36,313 bases of DNA from CAZSHX01 sp964606895 (GCA_964606895.1 CAZSHX010000046.1:1-36313), one strand, 5' to 3'. Counted from the first letter of the stretch, positions 16,039-24,460 are shown. Program-made: numbers and translations. The notes: generated by a model from the sequence alone, not told the origin.

Positions 16039-17310
16039 TCATTTGCTTCTGTAAAGACAGCATTTAGGCAGTTTATTATAGGTTGCATCTTCGGCGGTGA
16101 ATTTATCATTATCATGACCTACGGCGGCTAACGACTTCTGAATTGCAGTTATATCAGGCAAAACATCTTTGTAATAAATCGCAAGCATTTTGGTTTCCGA
16201 ATCCCATTCCGAGCCTTCAACATTTTTGGATTCGTTAGCAACCCCTTCAATTCTGCTTTTGCACATATCGCAATTTCCCGATACTTTAATCTTGGCAGAC
16301 AATAGATTTTCATATTGATTACCTGAATTTTCTTTTAGATTAACTGAGGCAATCTCGCTACCTGAAAAATTAAAGCTCTTTGAAAGCCCTGCCTGAATTG
16401 AATATTTATTTGTTAATTGTTCGCCATTAACATTTTTGAAAAATGGGAAGTTGAACTGTGCAGAAATCCCCCACTCCTTAGCAAAATTATAGTTAAGCTG
16501 AGGAGATAGATATGCAATCAGTCCTCCTGTTGCATTAATATATGAGTATTGATTCGGTTGATTTTTTGAACCATTGAGTGCTTTATCACGGATTTCGCAA
16601 CGAACCTGCAGTCTTGCTGAAAGTTCGTCCATTATTTGGTAGGAACCCAACAACGAAAGATTATACAAATTTCCATATTTATACTTCGAAGTGGAAGTTT
16701 CGATGAACTGAGCCAATTCAACTGAATTAATTGAATAGAGTGAGAAACCGCTGTTTCCGAATCTGTTCGAAAGCATGATTCCCAAATTCAATTTGTAATT
16801 TCCTGATGACGGCTGTAAATCTATAGGTAATTCGATACCGTCGAACACCTGATTGAATTTTCCGACAGGAAGAGTTACTTTAGCGGTCTGACTGAAATTA
16901 AATTCCTTATTGTCGCTTTGGTAAGTATCATAGCTTAATCCAAGATTTAAATCGCCCAAACCTTCAGCATATCGCTTGTAATCCTGATTAACAAAATTCT
17001 GCGATTTATTGAAAAAATAACCGATGTCACCCAAAATTCTCAACTTATTTGTCAAACCGTAAGCAAGTGAAATATAGGAAAAATTGAATTCTGTTTCGAT
17101 ATATTTTTTATCAAGTTTTTCGGTGCCATTGAAATAGGTATTGGAAATTGAGTAAATATGTGAATACGAAATACCAAGAACATTTTTCCCGTTTTCCGAA
17201 ATTGAGCAATTGGAACTGACGGGATTCCCTGCGGCACAGCACTGAGCAAAAGATTCGCTACTGAATGTAATCAGTAAAAGTGCTGAAAAAAGTAAAAATA
17301 ATGATTTCAT
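16039..17310 (-). CDS. Outer-membrane beta-barrel fused to a C-terminal heavy-metal-associated (HMA) domain
   Basis: The protein has 423 residues: a signal peptide (about 1-22), a Cys-rich start of the mature chain (QCCAAGNPVSSNC), then about 300 residues of alternating amphipathic strands typical of an outer-membrane barrel (for example NFSYISLAYGLTNKLRILGD and GISAQFNFPFFKNVNG). The tail holds an HMA-like ferredoxin fold at about 339-415 with the metal-binding CxxC at Cys347/Cys350 (VSGNCDMCKSRIE) and the expected second strand, EWDSETKMLAIYY. A CC pair (417-418) lies near the C-terminus. HMA domains bind Cu(I) or similar metals. A fusion to a barrel is unusual and would place the metal site in the periplasm or at the cell surface. 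It is the first gene of the pair with cueP. Confidence 0.8.
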   Translation of the reverse strand: MKSLFLLFSALLLITFSSESFAQCCAAGNPVSSNCSISENGKNVLGISYSHIYSISNTYFNGTEKLDKKYIETEFNFSYISLAYGLTNKLRILGDIGYFFNKSQNFVNQDYKRYAEGLGDLNLGLSYDTYQSDNKEFNFSQTAKVTLPVGKFNQVFDGIELPIDLQPSSGNYKLNLGIMLSNRFGNSGFSLYSINSVELAQFIETSTSKYKYGNLYNLSLLGSYQIMDELSARLQVRCEIRDKALNGSKNQPNQYSYINATGGLIAYLSPQLNYNFAKEWGISAQFNFPFFKNVNGEQLTNKYSIQAGLSKSFNFSGSEIASVNLKENSGNQYENLLSAKIKVSGNCDMCKSRIEGVANESKNVEGSEWDSETKMLAIYYKDVLPDITAIQKSLAAVGHDNDKFTAEDATYNKLPKCCLYRSK

Positions 17311-17330
17311 TTTAATAGGTTGTAATTTAT

Positions 17331-17352
17331 ACCGAACTGTTTGCTGTTCGGT
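17331..17352. promoter_or_regulatory. Candidate operator: 22-bp dyad upstream of the barrel-HMA/cueP operon
   Basis: ACCGAAC (17331-17337) and GTTCGGT (17346-17352) are perfect inverted halves separated by 8 bp. The dyad lies 20 bp upstream of start codon 17310. Size and symmetry are like MerR-family (for example CueR) operators, although the half-sites differ from the CueR consensus. It could alternatively form an RNA hairpin in the leader. Confidence 0.5.
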
Positions 17353-17441
17353 TTAAAAAAAATAGTTCATAAATATACCAATCCTTGATTGACATGATTA
17401 TTCAATTCAAATAATTTCTGAAATTTCAAAACAAACAAGTA

Positions 17442-18092
17442 CTATTTAACAGTAACCTGAAATGTTTTTGAATAATTTCCTTTTTCGTTTGTGACTATGC
17501 ATTTAATGTTTTTGGTACCAATACACTTTTCGGTTGCCGAGTATGTGATTTTGGAATTGTCAGTCGGGTTTACGCTAATATCTCCGCAATCTGCTTCCCA
17601 AGCATATTTAAGATTACCGCCTATTGCATAGCAAACTAAATTTGCTTTGTCGCCGCCGCCTGACTGAATTTCGGTTTTATCGGATTCAATTGTTATAATT
17701 TCAGGAGCAGTAATAGTTTCCAAAATTGTTATCGTAATGCTTTTTGATACAGTTCCCTTGCTGTTTGAAACGGTGCAGGTAATAATCTTGTCTCCTACAC
17801 AGCAAGCCGCACCTGTAAAACTTACTTTGGAACGGTCTTTGTTCACAGGGACTAAATCGCCCAAATCCACTTGCCAAACGTAAGTCAGATTTCCTCCTGT
17901 TGCATCGCACGATAGAACGGCCTTGTCGTTTCCGCCATAAAGGATTTTAGTTTTGTCTGCTGTAACGTTATTTATCACAGGAGCAGTTACGGGCTCATTG
18001 CTTGCAACGGGACTACTGCTTTTTGAACATCCTGCAAACAATAAAGCAAATGCTAATAACTGCAGGAATAGGAATTTGTATTTTGTTTTCAT
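17442..18092 (-). CDS. Lipoprotein with two Ig/PKD-like repeats and conserved Cys pairs
   Basis: The protein has 216 residues with a lipoprotein signal (LLFAGC, Cys21). The mature part is two tandem repeats of about 85 residues, each starting API...VTADKT or APEI..IESDKT, with a Gly-rich strand (YGGNDKAVLSC; SGGGDKANLVC), a Trp-containing strand (LTYVWQVD; LKYAWEAD) and a final strand with a Cys pair (CVGDKIITCTVSN; CIGTKNIKCIVTN). This is an Ig/PKD-like beta-sandwich with three or more Cys per repeat. Such repeats in exported proteins serve binding or assembly; the paired Cys may be disulfides or, given the neighbours, metal ligands. It lies 14 bp after the DUF2318 gene on the same strand. 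Confidence 0.75.
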   Translation of the reverse strand: MKTKYKFLFLQLLAFALLFAGCSKSSSPVASNEPVTAPVINNVTADKTKILYGGNDKAVLSCDATGGNLTYVWQVDLGDLVPVNKDRSKVSFTGAACCVGDKIITCTVSNSKGTVSKSITITILETITAPEIITIESDKTEIQSGGGDKANLVCYAIGGNLKYAWEADCGDISVNPTDNSKITYSATEKCIGTKNIKCIVTNEKGNYSKTFQVTVK

Positions 18093-18106
18093 AATTTAAA
18101 ATTTAT

Positions 18107-18862
18107 TTATCGTGTTATATAAAATCTTTTTGAAACAGGCTGTCCGTTGAATTCAGCTAAAACGAAATAAAGTCCTGAAGATAAGTCACTAATGTCTAAA
18201 TTAAATTCATTAGATGAATAGGATATATTTTTGCACATATTCCCATTCAAATCCAGAACTTTGAAATTTTTAAGATTTGAATCCTTTAGTCTAACCGAAA
18301 GATTGACATTGTCGGTATTTTCGATAGAAAACAGATTGTCGGGACTATCGTTAACGCCTGAAATCAGCATTAAGAAGAAGTATTCTCCCTTGTATAATTC
18401 AGGAGCAGTAACGACCACACTGTCACCATCCAAAGAATGAACCAAATGACCTGGCCAGCAACCACCCGAACCCTGAGAACCCAATGCATCAATTTCAAAT
18501 GTATTGCCGCAATTGTTGCACCTAAGTTTTGTACCGCTTTGAGAGTAACCCTTATGTGAGGGATAGCAAACATCACAGGCATTGAAAGTTGATTTGATAT
18601 CTCCGTTGGATGCTCTGACTAAGATGTACTCAATCATTTTGTACTGCGATTCGGAGATTTTGTATTTATAGGAATAGTGCTTGGCAGTAGTGGTTACTTC
18701 CGATTGCGGATGCTTAACCATTTGTGCTGTTGTGCTTTGAAATTGACCTATAGCAAACAAGAACAGAAGAATTAATATAACTCTGGTGATTTTGCTTAGT
18801 TTTAAATTCCATTTTTGATTTCTTTGAATCATATTGTCGTGATTTTCTATTGTATTTTCCAT
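18107..18862 (-). CDS. Exported DUF2318 protein with a T9SS sorting domain
   Basis: The protein has 251 residues with an N-terminal signal/membrane segment (about 28-48). The central part carries the DUF2318 signature: FNACDVCYPSHKGYSQSG and LRCNNCGNTFEIDALGSQGS, then GGCWP, giving two CxxC pairs and a fifth Cys. DUF2318 domains occur near iron or copper transport genes and are thought to bind metal or a cofactor; the chemistry is not established. The last ~70 residues (from SIENTDNVNLSVRLKD to FYITR) match a T9SS type A sorting domain, with the SSGLYFV strand motif. Its presence means the Cys-rich domain is likely exposed on, or released from, the cell surface. The start is ATG 18862 with GAGAA 6 nt upstream. 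Confidence 0.8.
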   Translation of the reverse strand: MENTIENHDNMIQRNQKWNLKLSKITRVILILLFLFAIGQFQSTTAQMVKHPQSEVTTTAKHYSYKYKISESQYKMIEYILVRASNGDIKSTFNACDVCYPSHKGYSQSGTKLRCNNCGNTFEIDALGSQGSGGCWPGHLVHSLDGDSVVVTAPELYKGEYFFLMLISGVNDSPDNLFSIENTDNVNLSVRLKDSNLKNFKVLDLNGNMCKNISYSSNEFNLDISDLSSGLYFVLAEFNGQPVSKRFYITR

Positions 18863-19059
18863 TATATTCTCGAAATAATATTATAAAATAAAGTATATAT
18901 GTTATGCAAATTAAATAATTTTGTTTAATAATCCAAAATTATATATTAGCTGTAATTAAATGTGTTCATTTTCAATTCAATTTTTGCTTTGCGATTGCAT
19001 CTTCACGGTTTTTACTTTAGAAAATGCAATTTTTTTTTTACGAATATTTCACTTTTTTC

Positions 19060-20028
19060 TCATTCATTCTCCCAATCATAACTGTTTATTAAATACGAGA
19101 TAATAGAGTTTATGTCATTTTGGGTTAAATGATATTCCCAAGACGGCATACAAAGCGGTGGAGTGTAGCTGTTTGGATCTGCTTTCTGAACAACAGGAGC
19201 ACCATCACGTATTTTTAACGTAATCGAACAATACTGAGCATAGAATCTGTTGAAACTCGGGAATGGAGGATCGTCAATCAACTTTTCAAGGTCTGCCCCA
19301 TTTTCAAGTAATTTAATCAGAATATCTGCTTCTTCCTTTGATGAGATTTTCAGTTTATTTGCCAATGTACTGAGTGTTGGAATAAATTTCAGTGCATAGT
19401 TGGGATTATTAACTCCACCCTTTCCATTCTGACCATGGCACATAAAACAACCCTTATCGTTAAACAGCAATTTGCCATTATTAACGAATGAACTTGTCAA
19501 TTCTACCTTTGCAGTATTATTTATGCAACACGTTGGGCGGATAGTATCCTGACTAAGTTTTTTTACAAGTTCAGGATTATTAAATTCTGCTTTGTCAAGA
19601 ATTACAAAATTTCCACGCATAAAGTTGTGGCAGTGACCGCAAACGGAAGTGCAGTAATAAGTAAACTTGCCAGTTATTTTAGGAGTATATGAAACATCAT
19701 AGAAATGACCTGCTTCAATAACAATCGGACCTAAACCTGCTTCAGGGACATAAAAAGTGTGCGTAACATCAACGCTTGTAAATCTGAATACAACTTTTTC
19801 ACCTTTGACAAGAACGATGATTGCTCTTTTGAAATTTTTATTCCAGTAGTTAGTGCCGTTAACAACATCTTCCGTAAAGATTCCTTGAGCCGCAACGGCA
19901 GTTATATTTATCATTCTTGTATTGCTTTTGTTCTTCCATGGCGAATTACTGCTGATTGCCCAGGGAGTTCCGACAAGAATCATCAGAACTACTACAGCGG
20001 CTAAGATTTCAATGATATTTTTTTTCAT
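19060..20028 (-). CDS. CuA cupredoxin fused to cytochrome c (COX2-like)
   Basis: This 322-residue protein has an N-terminal membrane anchor (about 5-27), then a cytochrome-oxidase-subunit-II-like cupredoxin (about 40-145) with all CuA ligands: His90 (DVTHTFYV), Cys126-x3-Cys130-x3-His134-x2-Met137. A cytochrome c domain (about 180-320) follows, with heme motif Cys194-x2-Cys197-His198 and Met294 as a likely axial ligand. Cys133 between the CuA ligands is an extra. The family usually passes electrons from cytochrome c to a heme-copper oxidase or, in NosZ, to nitrous oxide reductase. No COX1-like or NosZ gene is nearby. It lies 4 bp after the NapH-like gene on the same strand, so electrons could move between membrane Fe-S and this CuA/heme protein. 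Confidence 0.9.
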   Translation of the reverse strand: MKKNIIEILAAVVVLMILVGTPWAISSNSPWKNKSNTRMINITAVAAQGIFTEDVVNGTNYWNKNFKRAIIVLVKGEKVVFRFTSVDVTHTFYVPEAGLGPIVIEAGHFYDVSYTPKITGKFTYYCTSVCGHCHNFMRGNFVILDKAEFNNPELVKKLSQDTIRPTCCINNTAKVELTSSFVNNGKLLFNDKGCFMCHGQNGKGGVNNPNYALKFIPTLSTLANKLKISSKEEADILIKLLENGADLEKLIDDPPFPSFNRFYAQYCSITLKIRDGAPVVQKADPNSYTPPLCMPSWEYHLTQNDINSIISYLINSYDWENE

Positions 20029-20032
20029 ATTC

Positions 20033-21511
20033 TCAACCTATAAAAAATATTATAAATGCAATAGTTACCAAGGTTGCAAAAGCGGCTATCGGCAACAGAC
20101 CAAATATTGATGCTTTCTGCGTCTTGTATATACTAAGTCCGACAGTAAATCCTCTATTGATAGCTAATCCTAAACCTGTAAGTAATAGTACAAGCTGAAC
20201 GTAACCCAAATATTCAGGTAATAGAGGCTGCCATTTGAAACCGGCAGTCCCGAACAAATCCCATCCCCAGCCAAAAGGATCTGAAATAACGGATATAATA
20301 TATGAACCATTAACAAATATAAGCGGAAAACTGAAAGCAATCCATGCGAGAAGTCCCAATGGAACTAAGATGTAGGAATATGCCTTGAATATTTCCTTAA
20401 CTGAAAGAGTTAAATCACCCGAAAATCTTTTTGAAAGATAAGAAAATCCATAAAACAATCCGGGTAATACAACAAGTGAGGATGACCATAATATTCCGGC
20501 ATACAACAAAAAACCAAACCAGTTTCCCGATTCAGGAGCATTTGCCCAGTCCTTAACAGTTCCGTTAGTACCGAGAAGTATTACCGAATAAGCCATAGCA
20601 AGAGAAAGCATGATAAAGCCTTTCCAGGATTCATCATAGCCTTTGATTTTTGTTTCAGTTGCAAAAGGACGAATGTTCAAGGCAATATTATCATTCGGGC
20701 AAGTTTTAACGCATTCCATGCACAAACCGCAATAGTTGTTTCTTTCCATTTTTCCCATATATTCTCCCCATTGACAGCCATAACCATTTTCATTGCCTTT
20801 ATAGCACCCTTTATCCTTGCATTTCAGACATTCGTTATTATCCTTCCTCCGTAGTTCCATTGTTGATGTCATGGAATAAAGACTTAGAAACCCGCTTACA
20901 GGACAAACATAACTGCAGAATGTTCTTAGTTGCCAAATCATAGCCATAACAGTCCCCAAAAGAAGCAATAAACCAAGAACAATTGACGTAACAATAGGTC
21001 TTGTTACAAGGACTGCACTAAATGTACAAAGCGTTAAAAAGCCAAGATTTTGAATCCAGATATTTGAAAGGAATTTGGGCCATTTCTTATTTAAACCGAA
21101 CATTTTATTTCTAAGATAGCCTGTTTTACCCATTCTAACCTTGAAAAATGACATTCGTTGGAATAAATCCCCGAAAAATGGTAGCGGGCAGATTGTACAC
21201 CATATTCTGGATGCAAAAGGTACCATAAAGGCTATCAGCAGAAACCACCACAGTATCCAGATGACTACAATAGCTATATTTCTGTTTCCAACGGGAGTGC
21301 CGATAAACCCTGCAAGTATTATAACATAAAAAACAAACAGATTCGGAAGTATTAATAATACCTGAAATGACCTCGCTTTTACAATTCGTTTCAGCAAAGG
21401 TATTTTCTCAAATAAATCCAATCTTTGTTTTTTAGGAATTAAAACCTCAGATGGTTTTTTGAGTTGTTCAGAAACTGAAATAGATTCAATTTTTATTTCT
21501 TCTTTGAACAT
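20033..21511 (-). CDS. NapH/NosR-type membrane polyferredoxin
   Basis: This 492-residue membrane protein has eight or so transmembrane segments. Two Cys motifs follow hydrophobic segments, WCTICPLPF (Cys105, Cys108) and CSYVCPVSGFLS (Cys199, Cys203), as in NapH and NosR. A cytoplasmic or periplasmic Fe-S region has CLKCKDKGC (228/231/236), Cys246, and a classic 4Fe-4S set CGLCMECVKTCP (261/264/267/271). The family accepts electrons from quinol and passes them to a periplasmic enzyme or carrier. Here the likely partners are the CuA proteins on either side: the CuA cupredoxin gene ends 1 bp before this one starts, and the CuA-cytochrome gene follows at 4 bp. This three-gene core is tightly coupled. 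ATG 21511 fits. Confidence 0.9.
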   Translation of the reverse strand: MFKEEIKIESISVSEQLKKPSEVLIPKKQRLDLFEKIPLLKRIVKARSFQVLLILPNLFVFYVIILAGFIGTPVGNRNIAIVVIWILWWFLLIAFMVPFASRIWCTICPLPFFGDLFQRMSFFKVRMGKTGYLRNKMFGLNKKWPKFLSNIWIQNLGFLTLCTFSAVLVTRPIVTSIVLGLLLLLGTVMAMIWQLRTFCSYVCPVSGFLSLYSMTSTMELRRKDNNECLKCKDKGCYKGNENGYGCQWGEYMGKMERNNYCGLCMECVKTCPNDNIALNIRPFATETKIKGYDESWKGFIMLSLAMAYSVILLGTNGTVKDWANAPESGNWFGFLLYAGILWSSSLVVLPGLFYGFSYLSKRFSGDLTLSVKEIFKAYSYILVPLGLLAWIAFSFPLIFVNGSYIISVISDPFGWGWDLFGTAGFKWQPLLPEYLGYVQLVLLLTGLGLAINRGFTVGLSIYKTQKASIFGLLPIAAFATLVTIAFIIFFIG

Positions 21512-21512
21512 T

Positions 21513-22025
21513 CTAATTTTCCTCTTGAGATTTAACTTTTCGATAAATCATCAGCACCAATCCAATCACAAAACCAATGATGCCTCCAATACCTGCATGA
21601 AGAAGATTATTCGGGCTGACTATCATTTCTCCCTGCATAAAAGGATGCATCGTTCCGCAAGTATGAGAGCAACGGTACCTGAATTTTCCTGTTTTATTTA
21701 CTATCAGAAATATTTCGGTTGTGTCTTTCCAATTGAAACCTTGCGAAGGATGCCTGACTTTAAAAGTTTTCAGATTTGCTTGAATTTCTGCATCAACATC
21801 GTATCCCTCAAGATAAAAACCATGAGAGACATCAAGCGAAACAAGCCTAATATGCAATGTGTCTCCTTTATTAACCTCAAGATGTTCGGGGTCATAGGAA
21901 TACTGGCGTGCTTTAACAATAATATTTCTGCTGATTGGTTTCTGACTTCCTGAGAATATTAACCAACCAAAGAAACAACCCAAAATTGTCAATGAAATTG
22001 GGATTAATATCAATTTATTTTTCAT
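21513..22025 (-). CDS. Membrane CuA-type cupredoxin
   Basis: This 170-residue protein has two membrane segments (about 5-25 and 143-162) and a cupredoxin domain between them. CuA ligands are complete: His68 (DVSHGFYL), Cys119-x3-Cys123-x3-His127-x2-Met130 (RYRCSHTCGTMHPFMQG). The arrangement is that of cytochrome oxidase subunit II but with the second membrane helix after the cupredoxin and no cytochrome domain. It is the second CuA protein in the same operon, which is unusual. One bp separates it from the NapH-like gene. A CuA centre stores and passes single electrons; with no catalytic subunit in the window its acceptor is not known. Confidence 0.85.
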   Translation of the reverse strand: MKNKLILIPISLTILGCFFGWLIFSGSQKPISRNIIVKARQYSYDPEHLEVNKGDTLHIRLVSLDVSHGFYLEGYDVDAEIQANLKTFKVRHPSQGFNWKDTTEIFLIVNKTGKFRYRCSHTCGTMHPFMQGEMIVSPNNLLHAGIGGIIGFVIGLVLMIYRKVKSQEEN

Positions 22026-22070
22026 AGTTAAAATATTTCATTTTTTGATACATTTTTCATCTTTCAATTT

Positions 22071-22110
22071 GTCATTGCGAACCAATTTTTTAATATTAGT
22101 TCGCAATAAC
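22071..22110. repeat. Imperfect palindrome between the cupredoxin genes (REP-like)
   Basis: ATTGCGAAC (22074-22082) and GTTCGCAAT (22099-22107) are perfect inverted halves; the flanking TGTC..GAC-like bases extend the pairing with one mismatch. TGTCATTGCGAAC is the common head of short REP/MITE-like repeats in this superphylum. It splits the operon between the plastocyanin-like and CuA genes. No T-run follows on the minus strand, so it is probably not a terminator, though it could alter mRNA stability. Confidence 0.65.
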
Positions 22111-22131
22111 TAAATATCGGACATTACAACA

Positions 22132-22740
22132 TCATTTTGCAAGCTTAAATGAAGCTTCTGTTTTACCACTTCCCTTAACGGTAATTTCCTGTGGATTGGA
22201 TTTTAATTTCTCATTCCACACTTTAAGCGTATATTTACCTGCAGGTACATTTTTGATGGTGAAGTTACCATCTTTATCTGATACACCGAAATATGGATTT
22301 TGCAATACAATCACATAAGCTTCCATATCGGGATGAACATTACATAACAGAACTGAATTGCATCCTGCTTTATCATATTTATGAGTACGAACCTCACCTT
22401 TTTTCCAAGAACCCAGATTGAATTTTCCAGCACATCCGTCAGGGGAAAAAACATTATGTAGTACATCGTCATTATTTTGAAAATTAACTGTTGTACCCAC
22501 AATAATAGGCAGAACCTTAGGAATAAACATGAGATTTTTTTGATTCATCTCGGGATTCTTTGCCGGTGGTTTAAAATTTCCGTCTGCTTTTTCGATATAA
22601 ATGACAGAATTTGCCTTGTATTTTGTTTTGTTTGCTTCTGTCTCGATTTTACCTTGAATATCCCCTGCAAAAGAACTCAATGACAAGAACAAGGATAATC
22701 CCATCACTATTCCGACTTTCAAAATTATTTTCATTTTCAT
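22132..22740 (-). CDS. Plastocyanin-like exported blue-copper protein
   Basis: The protein has 202 residues with a signal peptide (about 1-25). A cupredoxin domain (about 26-150) carries likely type-1 copper ligands: His95 (DVLHNVFSPD), Cys133, His136 and Met139 (LLCNVHPDM). The C-terminal ~55 residues form a small beta domain (SDKDGNFTIKNVPAGKYTLKVW) of the carboxypeptidase-regulatory type. Close relatives are annotated as methylamine-utilization or plastocyanin-like proteins, commonly beside cytochrome c genes. It probably shuttles electrons in the periplasm. It ends 106 bp before the CuA cupredoxin gene, the REP-like palindrome in between, and begins 8 bp after the YtkA-like gene. Confidence 0.85.
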   Translation of the reverse strand: MKMKIILKVGIVMGLSLFLSLSSFAGDIQGKIETEANKTKYKANSVIYIEKADGNFKPPAKNPEMNQKNLMFIPKVLPIIVGTTVNFQNNDDVLHNVFSPDGCAGKFNLGSWKKGEVRTHKYDKAGCNSVLLCNVHPDMEAYVIVLQNPYFGVSDKDGNFTIKNVPAGKYTLKVWNEKLKSNPQEITVKGSGKTEASFKLAK

Positions 22741-22748
22741 CTTTAATA

Positions 22749-23135
22749 TTATTTAACAAAAATCATAAAATCTTTCATCATCATTTCACCATGATGATTG
22801 TAATTAAAAGTAATCTTGCAACTGTCGGATTTAGTAAAAGTAGTAGTTCCCATAAACATTCCTGTTCCTGTTTTAGTCATTGTCATAGCGTTTAAATTGT
22901 TCATTCCCTGCATCATACCGCAGGTAACATCTGTTACATCAACTGCTACCATATTTTCCATAACAGAAAAGTTAAAGGTAGTTGGTGTGCTTACCGTTGC
23001 AGGATTTGGAGAATAAGTCATGGTGACAGTAGCATCCATAGTGGGTTCAGTTGCTTTTTTGCCGCATGATGTTAATAATACTGAAGCAAAAATGACGATA
23101 GCGAATGTGACGGTTATGTATATTGATTTTTTCAT
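22749..23135 (-). CDS. Met/His-rich YtkA/FixH-like lipoprotein
   Basis: The protein has 128 residues with a lipoprotein signal (LLTSC, Cys24) and a small beta-sandwich of the YtkA/FixH type: VTMTYSPNPATVSTPTTFNF, then a Met-rich middle (CGMMQGMNNLNAMTMTKTGT), then a His/Met end (YNHHGEMMMKDFMIF). The YtkA-like family includes proteins near cytochrome oxidase assembly and copper genes. Methionine and histidine clusters of this sort often bind copper. It lies 8 bp before the plastocyanin-like gene and 38 bp after the cytochrome-porin gene, so it belongs to the same operon. Copper delivery to the cupredoxins downstream is an inference. Confidence 0.75.
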   Translation of the reverse strand: MKKSIYITVTFAIVIFASVLLTSCGKKATEPTMDATVTMTYSPNPATVSTPTTFNFSVMENMVAVDVTDVTCGMMQGMNNLNAMTMTKTGTGMFMGTTTFTKSDSCKITFNYNHHGEMMMKDFMIFVK

Positions 23136-23173
23136 TACATTTTCCTTTATTTGAAATTTTAAAATTATTTTAA

Positions 23174-24460
23174 TTAAAATGCGAAATCCAATCCCAAGAA
23201 GAAATTGTAATTCTTCATTTTATCGGGATTTAATCTTGTTTCAGCTTTAACCTTAACATTGGCTACGATTAAAGAACTGAAATGAACAACAAACTGCTTG
23301 AATGAGTCGAGTGTTTCAGGGTTAGCCTGCTCATATCTCAAGACACCAACGAGCCAGGGATAAATCATATATTGAGCTTCGCTAAAGTAAAGTGAATATT
23401 TCATATAATCCTTTACTCCATTTGAACCCAAAATATAACCACCGACAATGCTAAGCTTTTTGAACTGGAAATTAATATCTGTTCCTGCCCGATAGAAATC
23501 AAAATCTATCAGCCCTGAACCGGTACCAATTCCTCTGTAACCGAATGCTCCAATTGTGAAGGAAGTCTCTCCAATATTATTTATGCTGTCCTGAGTGGTA
23601 GCTCCTTCATTAGCATTTCCATCAAACCCTAAACCGCCGATTTTATAGGCAAGTCTTCCATAAAAATCCTTGCTTGAATTATTATCAGCGGCAACTCCGT
23701 TTCCGTTTACCATGCCGAGTACATATCTCAAACTACCATTAATAATTCCGCTTGCCTCAATGCCCAATTGGAATTTTTCAATGCCAAATGGTCCTGCTCC
23801 GTGAACATGACCTGCAACGAATGCCCTACCCATTGAAGGATCATAAGTATTAAAAGCATAGGCAGATTCGGTTAGTCCTCTGTGATTTGTAGCAAACGGA
23901 ACGAGCTCGGGAATGAATTGTCCTACTTTAAGATATAAGAATTTTTCAGGTACATATTCATTCAGTAAATTATCGAACTTAACGAAGAAGTTATCTATAC
24001 TTCCAGGTACATTATTTTCAAAAAGATGAGCACCAACCCAGATTGTTATATCTTTACCCAAAACACCTGCACCATAAAACTGAAGTGCCGGCATTCCGAA
24101 TTCAGATGTGGTTGAACCTAAAGTATCTGTTGTTACAGCAAACCCTGTTCTGCCCCTCAATGAAAAAGGGGATGAACCCGGCATAAAATTGGGCCAAATA
24201 GCATCGAGCCAGACTCGTTTATAAGATTCAGAGCCTAATTGAACCAGCTTTTCTTTTGTCTGTTCCTCGTCGTCCTTTGGGAATTGGTATCCATTCATTC
24301 GGAATGATTCTCCAAAAGCATTTAATTGAGGATAGACTGTATGACATGTATTGCAGGTTGTCTGGTATTTTCTTGCAAAAGCAGGAATTGCCTTCGCAGA
24401 ATTATTGCCAAATAAAACCACAACCACACAAAACATTACTATTAACAATAGTTTTTTCAT
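23174..24460 (-). CDS. Outer-membrane barrel with N-terminal CxxCH heme motif
   Basis: The protein has 428 residues: signal peptide (about 1-24), then IPAFARKYQTTCNTCHTVYPQLNAFGESFRMNGYQFP with the heme motif Cys36-x2-Cys39-His40 and conserved LN.FG..FR..GY. The remaining ~370 residues alternate as in a beta-barrel. This arrangement of a mono-heme head on an outer-membrane barrel is known in several respiratory bacteria and is thought to pass electrons or small molecules across the outer membrane; no substrate is proven. It is followed by the copper-redox genes on the same strand, with 38 bp to the YtkA-like gene, and is the first of their likely operon. A dyad lies about 70 bp upstream (24531-24554). 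Confidence 0.85.
   Translation of the reverse strand: MKKLLLIVMFCVVVVLFGNNSAKAIPAFARKYQTTCNTCHTVYPQLNAFGESFRMNGYQFPKDDEEQTKEKLVQLGSESYKRVWLDAIWPNFMPGSSPFSLRGRTGFAVTTDTLGSTTSEFGMPALQFYGAGVLGKDITIWVGAHLFENNVPGSIDNFFVKFDNLLNEYVPEKFLYLKVGQFIPELVPFATNHRGLTESAYAFNTYDPSMGRAFVAGHVHGAGPFGIEKFQLGIEASGIINGSLRYVLGMVNGNGVAADNNSSKDFYGRLAYKIGGLGFDGNANEGATTQDSINNIGETSFTIGAFGYRGIGTGSGLIDFDFYRAGTDINFQFKKLSIVGGYILGSNGVKDYMKYSLYFSEAQYMIYPWLVGVLRYEQANPETLDSFKQFVVHFSSLIVANVKVKAETRLNPDKMKNYNFFLGLDFAF

Noticed and set aside
22071..22110. Rho-independent terminator between the cupredoxin genes
   Set aside because: The palindrome is clear but no T-run follows on either strand; a REP-like repeat fits better.
19060..22740. 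A nitrous-oxide-reductase (nos) operon
   Set aside because: NapH/NosR-type and CuA proteins are suggestive, but nosZ, nosD, nosF, nosY and nosL are all absent from the window.
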